Shown piece after piece: positions 28,401 through 37,455 of a DNA stretch of 64,000 nucleotides. Source of the stretch: Megalobrama amblycephala (lineage: Eukaryota > Chordata > Actinopteri > Cypriniformes > Xenocyprididae); assembly GCF_018812025.1 (NCBI RefSeq), contig NC_063061.1, forward strand, positions 144,501 through 208,500, read 5' to 3'. The notes under the pieces were generated by a model. The model was not told the origin of the DNA. It ran no database searches and was given only the letters and a program-made list of their open reading frames with translations. Positions within the stretch are counted from its first letter, which is position 1. Each line of letters begins with the position of its first letter. Made by a program: the position numbers and the translations under genes.

Positions 28401-31400
28401 AGGTGTCAATGGTCGTCTTTTGGACAACTGTCAAGTCAGCAGTCTTCCCCATGATTGTGTAGCCTATAGAACTAGACTGAGAGACCATTTAAAGGCCTTT
28501 GCAGGTGTTTTGAGTTAATTAGCTGATTAGAGTGTGGCACCAGGTGTCTTCAATATTGAACCTTTTCACAATATTCTAATTTTCTGAGATACTGAATTTG
28601 GGATTTTCCTTAGTTGTCAGTTATAATCATCAAAATTAAAAGAAATAAACATTTGAAATATATCAGTCTGTGTGTAATGAATGAATATAATATACAAGTT
28701 TCACTTTTTGAATGGAATTAGTGAAATAAATCAACTTTTTGATGATATTCTAATTATATGACCAGCACCTGTATGCCTAAGCATGGGGGTTTTAAAAGCG
28801 TAAAGAAAAAGGTCTATCCCATCACAGCACTGAATCACTGACAGGGAGAGCTCTAGTAAGCTGAGTGTCTAATCACTTGAGTCAATAGACCAGGTACCAA
28901 CTGAAAGCTCTTTAAAGTGCATACACATTTAAATAAGTAATTGCAATTTATTGAGAGATTATTTTCTTTGTATTTGTACTTTGTAAATCATTTTTGCATA
29001 TTGGATGTTAGATGACAGTGAAGAGAGATACTAACTGAGTGAGACGCCATTGAGAATGACTCCGGACACAGACATTCCTGTCAGGAATCTGAAGGTGCAG
29101 TACACCACGTACGACGGAGAGAGAGCTGTGAATGCACCTAAGACAGCGACCTGAAAATATGACCAAATCAGAATGGTCTTTCGCCCAAACCTACATGAGA
29201 ATATAAACACACAGTAAAGAGCTGATTCTTTCACCAGTTTAAAATGGTACTGTAGTGTTTAGTAATCCAATTGTAAAAAATGTGGAATGTGGTGCAGATA
29301 AACATAGGTAGAAATCCATGTGAAGATTTCATGCTGTAATAACAGTGGATGTGTTTTGTCAATGTTTTGGAGCATGCAAGTTTATAGATAACCTCAAGGT
29401 TTATAATTATATTCATCATAAAAGCCAAAAAACGTAAATTTCATGTAGACTTGTCTCATGGAGTCTGTGTGTGTTCTATCAGCTGTTTAATCAGAACTAT
29501 CGAGTTGCGAATGAATCAGTTATTTTCTAATTGGTCAGATGAGTTTAAATGCACTTGTTCATCATTGTTTGGCAACCTAACAAGTGTATATAGTGTATAC
29601 TATTTATTGAATCTTGTTACTTTCCAAAAAGGCATCATATGTGAATATGTTTTGTCCAAAGGTGTGACCGTGTAAACAGGAAGTTACAGATGCTTTACCT
29701 GTCTGATAACCCTCCAAATATAATGGCACCTGTCAGTACTCCTCCCATGTAAATGGTCTGGCTCATCTGTTTGAGTGGACGTAGGGTACAAACTAAATCC
29801 CACTGTGAAAAATGAGAGAAAATACTTACTGCAAAATATCTCACTTGCCTTTTACTCTTTGTGCTTGACAAAAAAGGTGGTCCTGACTCACTCACATGAT
29901 TCCTATGGGGCATCAAGTGTAACCTAATTTTTGTTGACTAAAAAAAGCAGTATTGTTGTTACTGTAGATAATGGAAAATGCTGTAGAGAATAAAAAATGT
30001 TTGCCATTAATTATACTTCTGCATATTTTTCACCAGTTTTTGTCCTGCATATTTGAGTTGTGCAGAAAACCCATGTGTGATTATAGCTTGTGGTCAGTCA
30101 CTACAGACAGCTGTGCGAACACCACAACCAGCTCGTTTGGCAGTATAAGACTTGGGCTGTGTTTCAATCCACTTTTAGTGAACTTCCCTAAGCACTTCCC
30201 CTTGAAGTGTGTTCAACTTCGTCAAGTGAGCGAGGGAAGTTTATATGGACAGACCCTCAACCCCTCGAGTTTGAGTCTACTTGATAGGTATTCTTCAAAA
30301 TATAAATAATAAATCAGCTCCATAACAGATTCTAGGGCTGCGTCTAATGGCTGCATTTTCTGGAGTATTAGATGCATGCTATAATATGTTCTAATATGTT
30401 TAAATTTAAATAAATTAAATGTAATACAAACATTTCACCCGAACAGTTTAGCAACCTCACTAAGCTAACAAATAACAAATATATTTCCAGAGCAAAAAAT
30501 ACATTTAATGTCCTTAATAAAGTTCTTTATGTGCTGTATCAATAAGGAGAGAGTGGGTGTGTGTGTTGAGCCCTATCGCTAATTTCCGCCTGCATGTGGA
30601 ATTAATAAAGTTTCTAAACTAAAGTACACTAAAATGCACAAACTTATATTCTGTGGAGGACATGTTTATAGAAAGGAAATGTGTGTCTTCCACAGAATGA
30701 AATGCATATTGTGAATTGCTGAATCACCAAAAACAGGACCAAAGCACGCACATCACCAGCAAAAAAGAAATTAACGAGCACGGCTGCGCGCTCCAGTAAC
30801 TTTCCACACTCCACAGGCGCCGCATGCAATGTTTTTGTCAGAAGACAGGAGTAACAACTGCAGATTATGAGTTACCTGCGGTGAGTCCGACATAATGAAT
30901 CCACTAACACGACACAGCGAATGCCGGCGGTAAACACTCGTGTTCCAATACTCGTGCACAAGTTTTGGGAGGCGTTCCCTCGAAATTCTTACACATGCGC
31001 TAATTTCAAAAACTCAGTAACAAGTCTTTGGTTTCTCAGTCGACAAAAAGATCCTCTTTAGCACCTTTAATATATACACTTTTCATATACACAGTGGGAT
31101 CCGAAAAATGAGACTACTAGTAATACATCTATTTTACATTTTTCTCATTTAATATTATTTTATTAATATATCCTCATGAGACCCAGAAAAAAAACATTTT
31201 TTGTTTAGTATTTTTTCATGACATTATATTGTTTAGAGCATAAGCAAAAAAAAAAAAAAATAATAATAATAACATTTTTGAAAAATTATATTTTATTTAT
31301 ACGTTATGATATGTCCTCTGTAGTGGACACCAGCAGGACTAAGTTGTTTAAAAAATACCATGGCATGAAATGACATGTATAAGCAAAAACAATGGGATTT

Positions 31401-32896
31401 TTTTTTTAAATCACCAATTAATTTTTAGGCTTCAGGATTGTTGTTTTTAACCAAACTTTATATAAAGATGATTCTAAAATATGTTATGAAAGATAAAAAG
31501 GAATTTATTGATATACCATTTTACTTTATGCAATATGTGGGTAAAATAGTCATACATGGATTTTCCCATTCAATACAATGCATCTATACACTGTATCTAA
31601 TTTGCATATTAATGTGTTCTTGGAGCAACATGTAATGAAAACAGAAGTGTAATAATGGGAGTAATAATTGGCAACATTTTCATAATAATATCTAATAATT
31701 AATAGGAATATTAATATATAATTTCTTTCCCTATTCACTTGTATCTCCTAAAATGCCTGATAATCATGATTTAAGTCCTCTACAGAGGTCATGTATGAAA
31801 TCAATGTCCTGTTGCATAACAGAAAGTCATATTTTGATTACAAACCCCATAACATTTTCCTGAGACGTTGATTTATAACAAACAATTTGAAAATCTGATT
31901 TAATTGATAATTACAAAAAAATCATATTTCCATAAGAATGCTAATTTTCATTTTCAGTCATATTTAAAGACCAAGAAGTTGTTGTTGTCATGGCGAAACC
32001 TCTAAAAATTGGGTATCTCTGCAAAGCCCTGAATGTGCTCTTTACATCCAGACTTAAAACTGTGACATGTATGATGTCTGAGAAAATCACTAACATATAA
32101 TGTCCACTAGAGAGGACAGAAGTCTATTCCCGGGTCCCAGGAGGATATTTATTAAAATTACAAATTCAATTATCATAGTAACAACTGAAATGTTGAAAAA
32201 TGTTTTTCTTTGGCTTTAAGCATAGACTAAACCTAGTGATCCAAGTTAACCAGCATGATTTGAAAATAGTGTCCAAAAGAGCACCTTGTGCTGCAATAGA
32301 AAAAGCTTAAATCTGACTGTGCTCAATGTCTGAAATTTGTTAACATATCTCAGTGCCACTTATTTGCATATACAGAGTCTGCAATATTTTGCCTATTTTG
32401 TACTTTAATGTCATAACTTTTCTTATCCTAAAACATGTGGACACCACTATATAAATTTTGACCTAAAATGTTGAAAAATAGGACGTTTTGTGTCAGAGCT
32501 GATGAAGCGACTTACTTCTGATACTATAGATGAGATGAATTCAGTCTTGTCATACGTCCAGCCATCAGCACAACCCTCTGTCTGCAGTTCAGTTGCATTT
32601 CTGTGACTCAGTTGTTCTGTGATTAAATGCCACTGAGTATCAGTGTACCGAGAGCATTTGGACAGTGTCAGCGATGAATCCAGTGGGATAAACGCACGCA
32701 GGAGTGATGCTGTGCTCTCATTCAGTGCAGCCGTTATATTCGGTATGCGACAGTGATGTTCCGGCACACCAGCAGTAAAGTTATTTAGTAAATTCTGGCA
32801 AGCCATCAGAAGGCCTGGGACGGACAGAAGAGTGACATGAATCAGCTGAAAGCGCCCAAACCCGCCAACTTCATTCAGAAGATCCGCAAAGCCCAT
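10684..32896 (-). CDS. Organic anion transporter, SLC22 family (10 exons)
   Basis: Solute carrier of the major facilitator superfamily, OAT clade: a 12-helix plasma-membrane transporter exchanging organic anions. Exons in order: 32516-32896, 29699-29802, 29036-29190, 26446-26614, 22678-22801, 20331-20446, 17208-17422, 16054-16162, 10932-11138, 10684-10828. All introns are GT...AG. The phases join to one open frame of 574 residues, the normal family size. The start ATG at 32896 has A at -3 and G at +4, and MGFADLL is the family's start. Family marks: GGLSDRFGRK after helix 2, [38 protein letters not shown]-type residues are present: Lys386 (VDFPAKL) and Arg470 (MSRIGS), as in OAT1, where cation carriers differ. 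The N-terminus ([13 protein letters not shown]) is most like OAT1/OAT3, so slc22a6-like is tentative. The introns are full of transposons but every exon is intact. Confidence 0.93.
10932..11138 (-). CDS. SLC22 gene exon 9 (residues 458-527)
   Basis: 207 bp. [15 protein letters not shown] carries the OAT-type Arg470; helices 11-12 end at [18 protein letters not shown]. Read-through would stop at once (TGGTAA); splicing at GTAATT joins exon 10 in frame. Confidence 0.9.
12200..13560 (+). pseudogene. Decayed Ty3/gypsy retrotransposon with deleted pol
   Basis: In intron 8 of the SLC22 gene. Three pieces in retrotransposon order. First, a SCAN-like gag segment at 12350-12620 ([28 protein letters not shown] then a TAG where Trp is expected). 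Second, a CCHC knuckle at 12880-12925 ([14 protein letters not shown]). Third, an integrase core and C-terminal part at 13090-13420 ([30 protein letters not shown]). Protease, reverse transcriptase and RNase H are missing, and stops and frameshifts break every part. Confidence 0.8.
13889..15418. mobile_element. Full-length Tc1-like DNA transposon
   Basis: 1.5-kb element with terminal inverted repeats of roughly 220 bp (13889-14120 and 15180-15418), ends TATAAACGCAACACTTTTG and its complement, including the duplicated TA. Encodes one transposase on the minus strand, truncated by a nonsense codon. It lies in SLC22 intron 8, inside the older gypsy remnant. Confidence 0.92.
14337..15134 (-). pseudogene. 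Tc1-like transposase, C-terminally truncated
   Basis: 265 codons. The N-terminal helix-turn-helix pair ([33 protein letters not shown]) binds the inverted repeats. The DDE catalytic domain has Asp146 (FTDESRF), Asp228 (QHDNARPH) and Glu263 (SPDMSPIEH) with DD34E spacing. The frame ends two codons after Glu263 at TAG where family members continue with Trp. The following DNA still translates as the missing tail of about 65 residues, so a single nonsense change explains the truncation. All catalytic acids are present but the protein is probably inactive. Confidence 0.9.
16054..16162 (-). CDS. SLC22 gene exon 8 (residues 422-458)
   Basis: 109 bp. [20 protein letters not shown] then GELYPTVIR, the family signature around helices 10-11; donor GTAAGA. 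Confidence 0.92.
16971..17022. repeat. (GT)n microsatellite
   Basis: About 26 GT repeats with one interruption, in SLC22 intron 7. Confidence 0.95.
17208..17422 (-). CDS. SLC22 gene exon 7 (residues 350-422)
   Basis: 215 bp, the usual size. Helices 7-9 with the OAT-type GAVDFPAKL (Lys386) and FLGRR motifs; donor GTAAGA. Confidence 0.93.
17514..17971 (+). repeat. 5' LTR of element B
   Basis: 458 bp, TG...CA. Holds TATAAA (17645) and GCGAAGTCTT (17676-17685), the putative RNA 5' end used for self-priming. Confidence 0.93.
17973..17982 (+). promoter_or_regulatory. Candidate self-priming primer-binding site, element B
   Basis: AAGACTTCGC, two bases inside the 5' LTR, is the exact reverse complement of GCGAAGTCTT at 17676-17685, which lies 31 nt after the TATAAA box. 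Confidence 0.75.
18011..19435 (+). CDS. Gag-like repeat-rich protein of LTR element B
   Basis: 474 residues from the ATG at 18011, 39 bp inside the 5' LTR. Residues 1-95 are non-repetitive and gag-like ([54 protein letters not shown]). Next come [10 protein letters not shown] repeats (30-nt unit), LSSSPAAT repeats (24-nt unit) and PASES-type repeats. The conserved hydrophobic segment [21 protein letters not shown] (18982-19044) follows, then [10 protein letters not shown] repeats, a FFGGG motif and a short tail. Past the stop, another frame stays open through DLPWLPKPP repeats (27-nt unit, 19438-19610), which in element D are in the main frame; B may have a frameshift there. No enzyme domain. 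Function inferred, probably capsid-like. Confidence 0.72.
   Translation: MSSLSMDPAWCLVSLRQGNSTLEAHIQKFLEIANLSDLLDHALIDFFTYGLNEPLKNCLLTNGPRGSLTEFLDFALFTVGSLFTVGIAEECDTTVNHVMAAAKENTHKMAATTTTSHHVSADRPEQRHAFADHPEQRHAFADHPEQRHAFADRPEQCHVAADRPEQRHVSGSVRKQLGLRSSVADPPLISARAAGIPKHQPAASHSSPAVASLSSSSAATLSSSPAATLSSSPAATLSSSPAATHSNAMDKMAALPVPTGKMAAPSVLTEIGGVPAIESAPEPASASESASASESAPASKSAPESAPASESAPVLHALPVSPVMARRTVFAFYVLAVLRAWRMHSGSFDHGPVCQPKPAAVPEQPEPAAVPELSALPDTATEAVTELLALPDTATEHPWSALPPPPRPFVLPLPLRPSALLAPPELLAHEPANASVDFPKNFFGGGSIPRVGSLWVGTLLGHCRHRPLNYSGRL
19771..19779 (+). promoter_or_regulatory. Polypurine tract of element B
   Basis: GGGAGGGGG a few bases upstream of the 3' LTR. Confidence 0.75.
19785..20242 (+). 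repeat. 3' LTR of element B
   Basis: 458 bp, about five differences from the 5' LTR by eye. Confidence 0.93.
20331..20446 (-). CDS. SLC22 gene exon 6 (residues 312-350)
   Basis: 116 bp, too broken up by neighbouring stops to show as a long frame. [10 protein letters not shown]...[20 protein letters not shown]: rest of the cytoplasmic loop and start of helix 7. Acceptor AG before GTG, donor GTAAGA. Confidence 0.9.
20737..20768. repeat. (AAT)n microsatellite
   Basis: About ten ATA/AAT units abutting the start of the GGGCCCAAG repeat. Confidence 0.9.
20771..22505. repeat. Cyprinid interspersed repeat with GGGCCCAAG ends and internal duplication
   Basis: 1.7-kb repeat in SLC22 intron 5. It begins ATAGCTGCGAGCAGCG with GGGCCCAAGC and ends GCTTGGGCCCTAATAAA after an A-rich tract. 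I recognise it as a common fish repeat but cannot assign its class. An internal unit of about 750 bp is repeated in tandem: AGTTGGTGGCGCTAT at about 21070 and 21821, with matching flanks such as TTGCCTCGCCACGGCCAAAC. Confidence 0.75.
22678..22801 (-). CDS. SLC22 gene exon 5 (residues 271-311)
   Basis: 124 bp. [19 protein letters not shown]: start of the large cytoplasmic loop between helices 6 and 7; donor GTTTCA. Confidence 0.92.
23000..23092. repeat. hAT-type MITE fragment
   Basis: Starts CAGTGGTTTTCAATCCTGG, the terminus of the MITE family seen whole at 26840-27018; the other end is missing. Confidence 0.6.
23490..24525. mobile_element. Non-autonomous hAT element
   Basis: 1036 bp with inverted termini CAGTGGTTCCCAAACTT and AGTTTGGGAACCACTG and an 8-bp target duplication with one mismatch (ATATATAG at 23482-23489, ATCTATAG at 24526-24533). 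Subterminal GTACCCCC motifs occur at both ends. No transposase. In SLC22 intron 4. Confidence 0.85.
24534..26445. other. Intronic sequence with repeat ends
   Basis: Remainder of SLC22 intron 4. Apart from a common fish repeat end at about 25950-26120 (GGGTGAACTAACCCTTTAA) and a region near 25560-25830 that resembles interspersed repeat DNA, I see no feature. Confidence 0.45.
26446..26614 (-). CDS. SLC22 gene exon 4 (residues 214-270)
   Basis: 169 bp. VEWIPTKTR followed by helices 5 and 6, ending LYSW; donor GTGAGA. Confidence 0.93.
26633..26800. repeat. Common fish interspersed repeat fragment
   Basis: Starts AAGTCAAGTCATATTTATTT followed by GTATAGCGCTTTATACAAT, a motif I know from many teleost genomes. 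In SLC22 intron 3; class not assigned. Confidence 0.5.
26840..27018. repeat. hAT-type MITE
   Basis: About 180 bp with imperfect inverted ends (CAGCAGTTTTCAATCTTGAT and its diverged complement at 26996-27018). In SLC22 intron 3. Confidence 0.6.
27168..28771. mobile_element. Full-length Tc1-like DNA transposon (second family)
   Basis: 1604 bp with inverted repeats of about 200 bp (27168-27370 and 28568-28771), ends CAGGTGCTGGTCATATAATT, flanked by TA (27166-27167 and 28772-28773). Encodes a 341-codon transposase on the minus strand with a lost catalytic Glu. A 3' fragment of the same family is at 36386-36973. In SLC22 intron 3. Confidence 0.93.
27463..28488 (-). pseudogene. Tc1-like transposase lacking the third catalytic acid
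   Basis: 341 codons, nearly full length for the family. N-terminal helix-turn-helix ([20 protein letters not shown]), basic linker ([10 protein letters not shown]), second DNA-binding helix set, then the DDE domain with Asp160 (FYDESKF) and Asp250 (FQQDLAPAH). Position 285, 34 residues on, is Gly ([15 protein letters not shown] at 27636-27634) where the related fragment at 36.5 kb has Glu (GAA). Near the end an 8-bp deletion relative to that fragment shifts the frame and replaces the last residues. Expected to bind DNA but not cut it. Confidence 0.9.
29036..29190 (-). CDS. SLC22 gene exon 3 (residues 163-213)
   Basis: 155 bp. Continues the cytoplasmic motif (FGRKT) and encodes helices 3 and 4 up to NGVSL; donor GTTAGT. 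Confidence 0.93.
29699..29802 (-). CDS. SLC22 gene exon 2 (residues 128-162)
   Basis: 104 bp, the family's usual size. Starts WDLVC, holds helix 2 and ends within the Arg of GGLSDR; donor GTAAAG. Confidence 0.93.
29803..32515. other. SLC22 intron 1
   Basis: AT-rich intron with poly-A/(AAT)n near 31245-31265 and several 60-110-codon frames without recognisable domains. The last 310 bp before exon 1 (32206-32518) are present again at 34012-34332. Confidence 0.5.
32516..32896 (-). CDS. SLC22 gene exon 1 (residues 1-127)
   Basis: Carries helix 1 and the large extracellular loop with its cysteines and N-glycosylation sequons (NFT, NIT, NES, NAT). Ends in phase 0 at ...IVSE before donor GTAAGT (32515-32510). 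Confidence 0.92.
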
Positions 32897-33147
32897 CCTG
32901 ATCCGAGACTCCCGTAATATTTCTAGATCTGAGGAGTTTTCCTCAGCAGATTGACACAACTCACCACGGCTGAACACTTAATCTTACACAAAAAAATCCA
33001 CAAAAAAAGCTATTTAAAACTTTGAATGATTAATTTTGGGGTTAATGGTTGCCAAAGGACTTTCTGATTCTGAAAACTAAGCATTCTTCCAAACAAAATC
33101 ACACAAACACAGAGCTGAAGTGAATTAAAAGTCACCCCCTCCATGAC

Positions 33148-33169
33148 ACACACACACACACACACACAC
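33148..33169. repeat. (CA)n microsatellite
   Basis: About 11 CA units, 250 bp upstream of the SLC22 start codon. Confidence 0.85.
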
Positions 33170-33777
33170 GGATAATGAATAGTGCAATAATGAAGTTTTA
33201 ATCTGATTAAAATGCACTGGAATTTTCATAAAGAGCTTGTGCAGGACAAGTGACCTTGTAGAAACCCATTGACAAAAGAAGCAAAGTCTCTTTCTTTACT
33301 TTTTTGTGTCTTTTTATATGAATAAGAAAACAATGTTTTTATAAAGTGCACTTTAAAAAAAAGTGTTTGTTAAACTTAAACAAGCTTCAGTTGGTAACTA
33401 ACCAAAAATACTATAAATAAACTAAGCTAACAGGGAATGATTGGCAATGTTCTCTCAAAGTAATGAACAAATATTATTCCAGTAATGTTAATAGAATGTT
33501 TGTTCAAACTTAAAATAATGTTCTCAAAACGTTAGTACAAAAACATTATTTATACATTGTTCATGGAATTGATTTTTTTTTCTGAAACGTTTTAGTTGTA
33601 GTTGGATGTTCACCAAAAAAATTTTCAGTGTTACCTCTTGTTTCAGAATGTTTAGAACATTCAACAGTAACATTCTCAGAATGTTTTCAAAATTATAAAA
33701 TCCCCTAATGTTCATATAACCAAAAAAAAAAAAAAAGTTAAAAGTTAAACATCTTTAATTTCACAGACAAGGCTTAA

Positions 33778-35147
33778 AGATGCAATATGTAATATTTTCT
33801 GTCCACTAGAGGCCTATTCAAAACAAAGGCGTAGCTTGATGACGCCAAGTTTGGGTGCGGAATCTTGGGACATGTGATCTTCACAAAAGAATCGGGACGT
33901 GACTCAGGAAGAAATCATGTTCATGGATGCGAATATTAACGTTATTGTAGTATGAAGCAGAGCAGGAGCGAGTGTTGTGTTCATTTGAGAATGTCTCTGT
34001 ATTTGGTATGATTTCTTTGGCTTTAAGCATAGACTAAATCTAGTGATCCATGTTAACCAGCATGATTTGAAAATAGAGTCCAAAAGATCACCTTGTGCTG
34101 CAATAGAAAAAGCTTAAATCTGACCGTGCTCAATGTCTGAAATTTGTTAACATATTTCAGTCCCACCAATTTGCATATACAGAATCTGTGATATTTAGCC
34201 TTTTTAGTTCTTTCATGTCATAACTTTTTTTTTTTATCCTAAAACATGTGGACACCACTATATAAATTTTGACCTAAAATGTTGAGAAATAGGACATGTT
34301 TTGTGTCAGAGCTGATGAAGCGACTTACTTCTCGTGCAAAAGAATCGGGACGTGACTCGGGAAGAAATCATGTTCATAGATGCGATTATTAATGTTACTG
34401 TATGAAGCAGAGCAGGAGCGAGCGTTGTGGGAGCTGAATGAGGCCGCTGGAGTGTTTGCGCAACACACGCCTCACGAGCAGCGGGACTTTTATTATTCCA
34501 CAGTCACTGGTGCCGCTTCCGCTTTTCCGGTCATGAGTATGAGGTTATGAGGTAACACAGCTCTGTTTATCATATTAGATACATTTGAGAGTGTTTAAAA
34601 TGATGTTATAATGTTACTCTGTGCGTTCGTTTGGCGGCTGCTGTGAGACACTGTTACACACTGCTGTAAGATAGATCGATTTTACAATATCATATTAAAT
34701 GCTGGATGGCTTGTGTTGATAAATGACATGCAATTAATTTTAAAACGTATTGTATGATGGAGAGGCATGGTAAAGCATGGTACTCACAAAAATTAGATTT
34801 AAACAATAAGACTAAAAGTGTTGAGCTATATAACAATGATTAGTTTTCTGTCTATAAATATATCAAAACAGTTGTTTCCTTGCCTATTAAAACATGTAAA
34901 TATTAAAGCATCTTTGGTGTTTCCATGGTTTCTACAAAATAAAACCGGAAACCGAGGGTAACGCGGGTATGACGCAATTGACAGGCGACTCCTCACACGT
35001 CCCGGAGCCTTGGTTAAAATTGCAATTTTCTCACGATTTACAAATAGTTGAAAACATTTGGGATGTTATAAGTACTTAAGTGAACAAAATATATAACACT
35101 GACCTAGTGGTTTTTGGATATTTTACTGCAAAATTCTTACATATAAT
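33778..35147. mobile_element. TTAA-flanked DNA element carrying SLC22-like sequence
   Basis: Ends AGATGCAATATGTAA and TTACATATAAT (diverged inverted repeats), flanked by TTAA at 33774-33777 and 35148-35151. Inside, a segment with AAAAGAATCGGGACGTGACTC is present twice (33886-33990 and 34337-34440). Between the copies lies a 320-bp copy of the SLC22 intron-1/exon-1 junction (34012-34332). No transposase. The class (Kolobok- or piggyBac-like) is not resolved. Confidence 0.55.
34012..34332 (-). pseudogene. Duplicate of the SLC22 exon-1 donor region
   Basis: About 90% identical by eye to 32206-32518. It includes the GTAAGT donor and 3-4 exon bases, then departs abruptly at 34332. Same orientation as the gene, about 1.1 kb upstream of its start codon. 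It contains no complete exon. Confidence 0.75.
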
Positions 35148-35258
35148 TTAAAGGGGCCGCGCAGCCTGAATCGGCGCATATTTAATGATGCCCCAAAATA
35201 GGCAGTTAAAATAATGAACAAAAAAAATCTATGGGGTATTTTGAGCTGAAACTTCACA
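35148..35258 (-). repeat. Fragment of the TTAA-flanked repeat family seen at 53.2 kb
   Basis: Reverse complement of 53311-53412 (GAAGTTTCAGCTCAAAATAC, GCCTATTTTGGGGCATCATT). Truncated at about 35258 where gypsy sequence begins. Confidence 0.7.
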
Positions 35259-36387
35259 GTCCATAGTATCTGAAAACATGGTTGAACATTAATTCAGCTG
35301 TGTCCATTGCCATTGGAAGTCCTTGTAGGGGAATTAACTGACAGGATTTAGTGAACCGATCCACCACTACCATGATACAGGTGCATCCATTGGAAACTGG
35401 AAGGTCTGTAATGAAGTCCACTCCTAGATGTGACCACAGACGAGTTGTAACGGGCAGAGGTTGAAGTTTCCCGGAGGGAAGATGACGAGGGCTTCTTGAG
35501 ATGGCACATTCCCTGCACCCTTTCACGTACCTCCTGACATCCGAAGCCATGTTGGGCCACCAGAAGCGTTGTTTGAGCAACGAGAGGGTTTCATTGACCT
35601 CTGGGTGGCCAGTGCCCAGCAATGTGTGAGGAGTGGATGAGGTGAGTGCGCCTTGTCTGTGGGATGTATTGCAACCCTTGGGGACAACCTGGCGGGGTGT
35701 TGGTGGAGGCATTGGACTCGGGAAGCGTCTCACCAGACCAAGTGATGGGGCTGACAATGAGTTGTTCAGGAATGATGGGCTCTGTATCATCGGTACTCTC
35801 TTCAGGACTATGGATACGAGACAGAGCATCAGCTTTTACGTTCTTTGATCCAGGACGGTAGGAAATGGTAAAGTTAAATCTGGTAAAGAAGAGAGCCCAT
35901 CTAGCTTGACGAGGATTCAATCTTTTAGCATCTCGTAGGTACTCTAAGTTTTTATGATCAGTTAGGACTACAAACGGATGCTTGGCTCCCTCGAGCCAAT
36001 GCCTCCACTCCTCCAGGGCGAGCTTGATGGCGAGAAGCTCCCTGTTGCCGATGTCATAGTTGACCTCCGACAGGTTGAGTTTGCGGGAGAAGAAGGCACA
36101 TGGATGGAGTCTACTTGGATTCCCCTGCTGCTGCGACAATACCGCTCCCACTCCTGTGGTAGAAGCGTCTACCTCAACGACGAAAGGGAGGTTTGGATCG
36201 GGGTGAACCAGGAGGGGAGTGGTGGTGAACACTGTCTTGAGATCTTCAAAGGCTTGTGTTGCAGCTGGAGTCCAGGACAGAGACTTGGGCTTACTGCGTA
36301 GCAGGTTTCTGAGTGGAGTGGTGACGATGCTGTATCCTTGAATGAATCTTCTGTAAAAGTTTGTGAAACCCAGGAAACCCAGTTTGA
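35259..36387 (-). pseudogene. Ty3/gypsy pol fragment: RT end, RNase H, integrase
   Basis: Two overlapping minus frames. The first (36387 to about 35600) has the end of reverse transcriptase ([15 protein letters not shown]) and RNase H ([54 protein letters not shown]). After a frameshift near 35600-35700 the second has the integrase zinc region ([23 protein letters not shown]) and the first core Asp (GVDFITDLP). It is truncated at both ends; the second core Asp is not included. The upstream end is fused to a Tc1 fragment. Confidence 0.88.
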
Positions 36388-36973
36388 TTTCATTTTCCAA
36401 CAGGATTTGGCACCTGCACACAGTGCCAAAACTACCAGTACCTGGTTTAAGGACCATGGTATCCCTGTTCTTAATTGGCCAGCAAACCTGACCTTAACCC
36501 CATAGAAAATCTATGGGGTATTGAGAAGAGGAAGATGCGATATGCCAGACCCAACAATGCAGAAGAGCTGAAGGCCACTATCAGAGCAACCTGGGCTTTC
36601 ATAACACCTGAGCAGTGCCACAGACTGATCGACTCCATGCCACGCCGCATTGCTGCAGTAATTCAGGCAAAAGGAGCCCCAACTAAGTATTGAGTGCTGT
36701 ACATGCTCATACTTTTCATGTTCATACTTTTCAGTTGGCCAAGATTTCTAAAAATCCTTTCTTTGTATTGGTCTTAAGTAATATTCTAATTTTCTGAATT
36801 TGGGATTTTCCTTAGTTGTCAGTTATAATCATCAAAATTAAAAGAAATAAACATTTGAAATATATCAGTCTGTGTGTAATAAATGAATATAATATACAAG
36901 TTTCACTTTTTGAATGGAATTAGTGAAATAAATCAACTTTTTGATGATATTCTAATTATATGACCAGCACCTG
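36386..36973 (+). pseudogene. 3' fragment of the 27-kb Tc1 family
   Basis: Last 100 or so codons of the transposase ([10 protein letters not shown] at the left break, [12 protein letters not shown] with the catalytic Glu kept, ending QAKGAPTKY at 36693) followed by the 200-bp terminal repeat ending CAGCACCTG and TA (36974-36975). The 5' half is replaced by gypsy DNA. Confidence 0.88.
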
Positions 36974-37206
36974 TATAGCGTCCCCATCACTAGAACCCAC
37001 AGAAACCACAAGTTGAGCGCCCCCTGTTGGCCTCACTAGGACCTCTTACAGCAGGAACCATCTAGGTGTAAATGTAAAGCATCAAATACGCTGAAGATTT
37101 TGGTTTTGTTTCTACATTTTCTTTTTGGTGGTTAGTTTAGAGGGTTAGGGTTATCAGTCACAGGAATCTCTTGTGTTTTTATTTTTGTATTCTATTTTAT
37201 TTATTG

Positions 37207-37455
37207 AGTAACACCTCATTTTAGGGGCTTTTAACTAGTCGCTTATTAGCATCCATATTACTAGAATAATGTCTGTTTATTAGTAATTATTAAGCACATA
37301 TTAATGCCTTATTCTGCATGACCTTATTCTACATTCTTAATCCTACCCAATACCTGAAATTAACAACTAACTATTAATAAGCAGTAAATTAGGAGTTTAT
37401 TGAGGCAAAAGTCATAGTTAATAGTGAATACACGTTCCCTATTCTAAAGTGTCAC
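37207..37455. repeat. MITE with GTAACAC...GTGTCACC ends
   Basis: About 250 bp with diverged inverted ends (AGTAACACCTCATTTTAGGG and CCCTATTCTAAAGTGTCACC), a pattern I recognise from abundant fish MITEs. Confidence 0.6.

Noticed and set aside
32897..32977. In-frame extension upstream of the SLC22 start
   Set aside because: It begins at GTG, not ATG; the ATG at 32896 matches the family's conserved start and has a good context.
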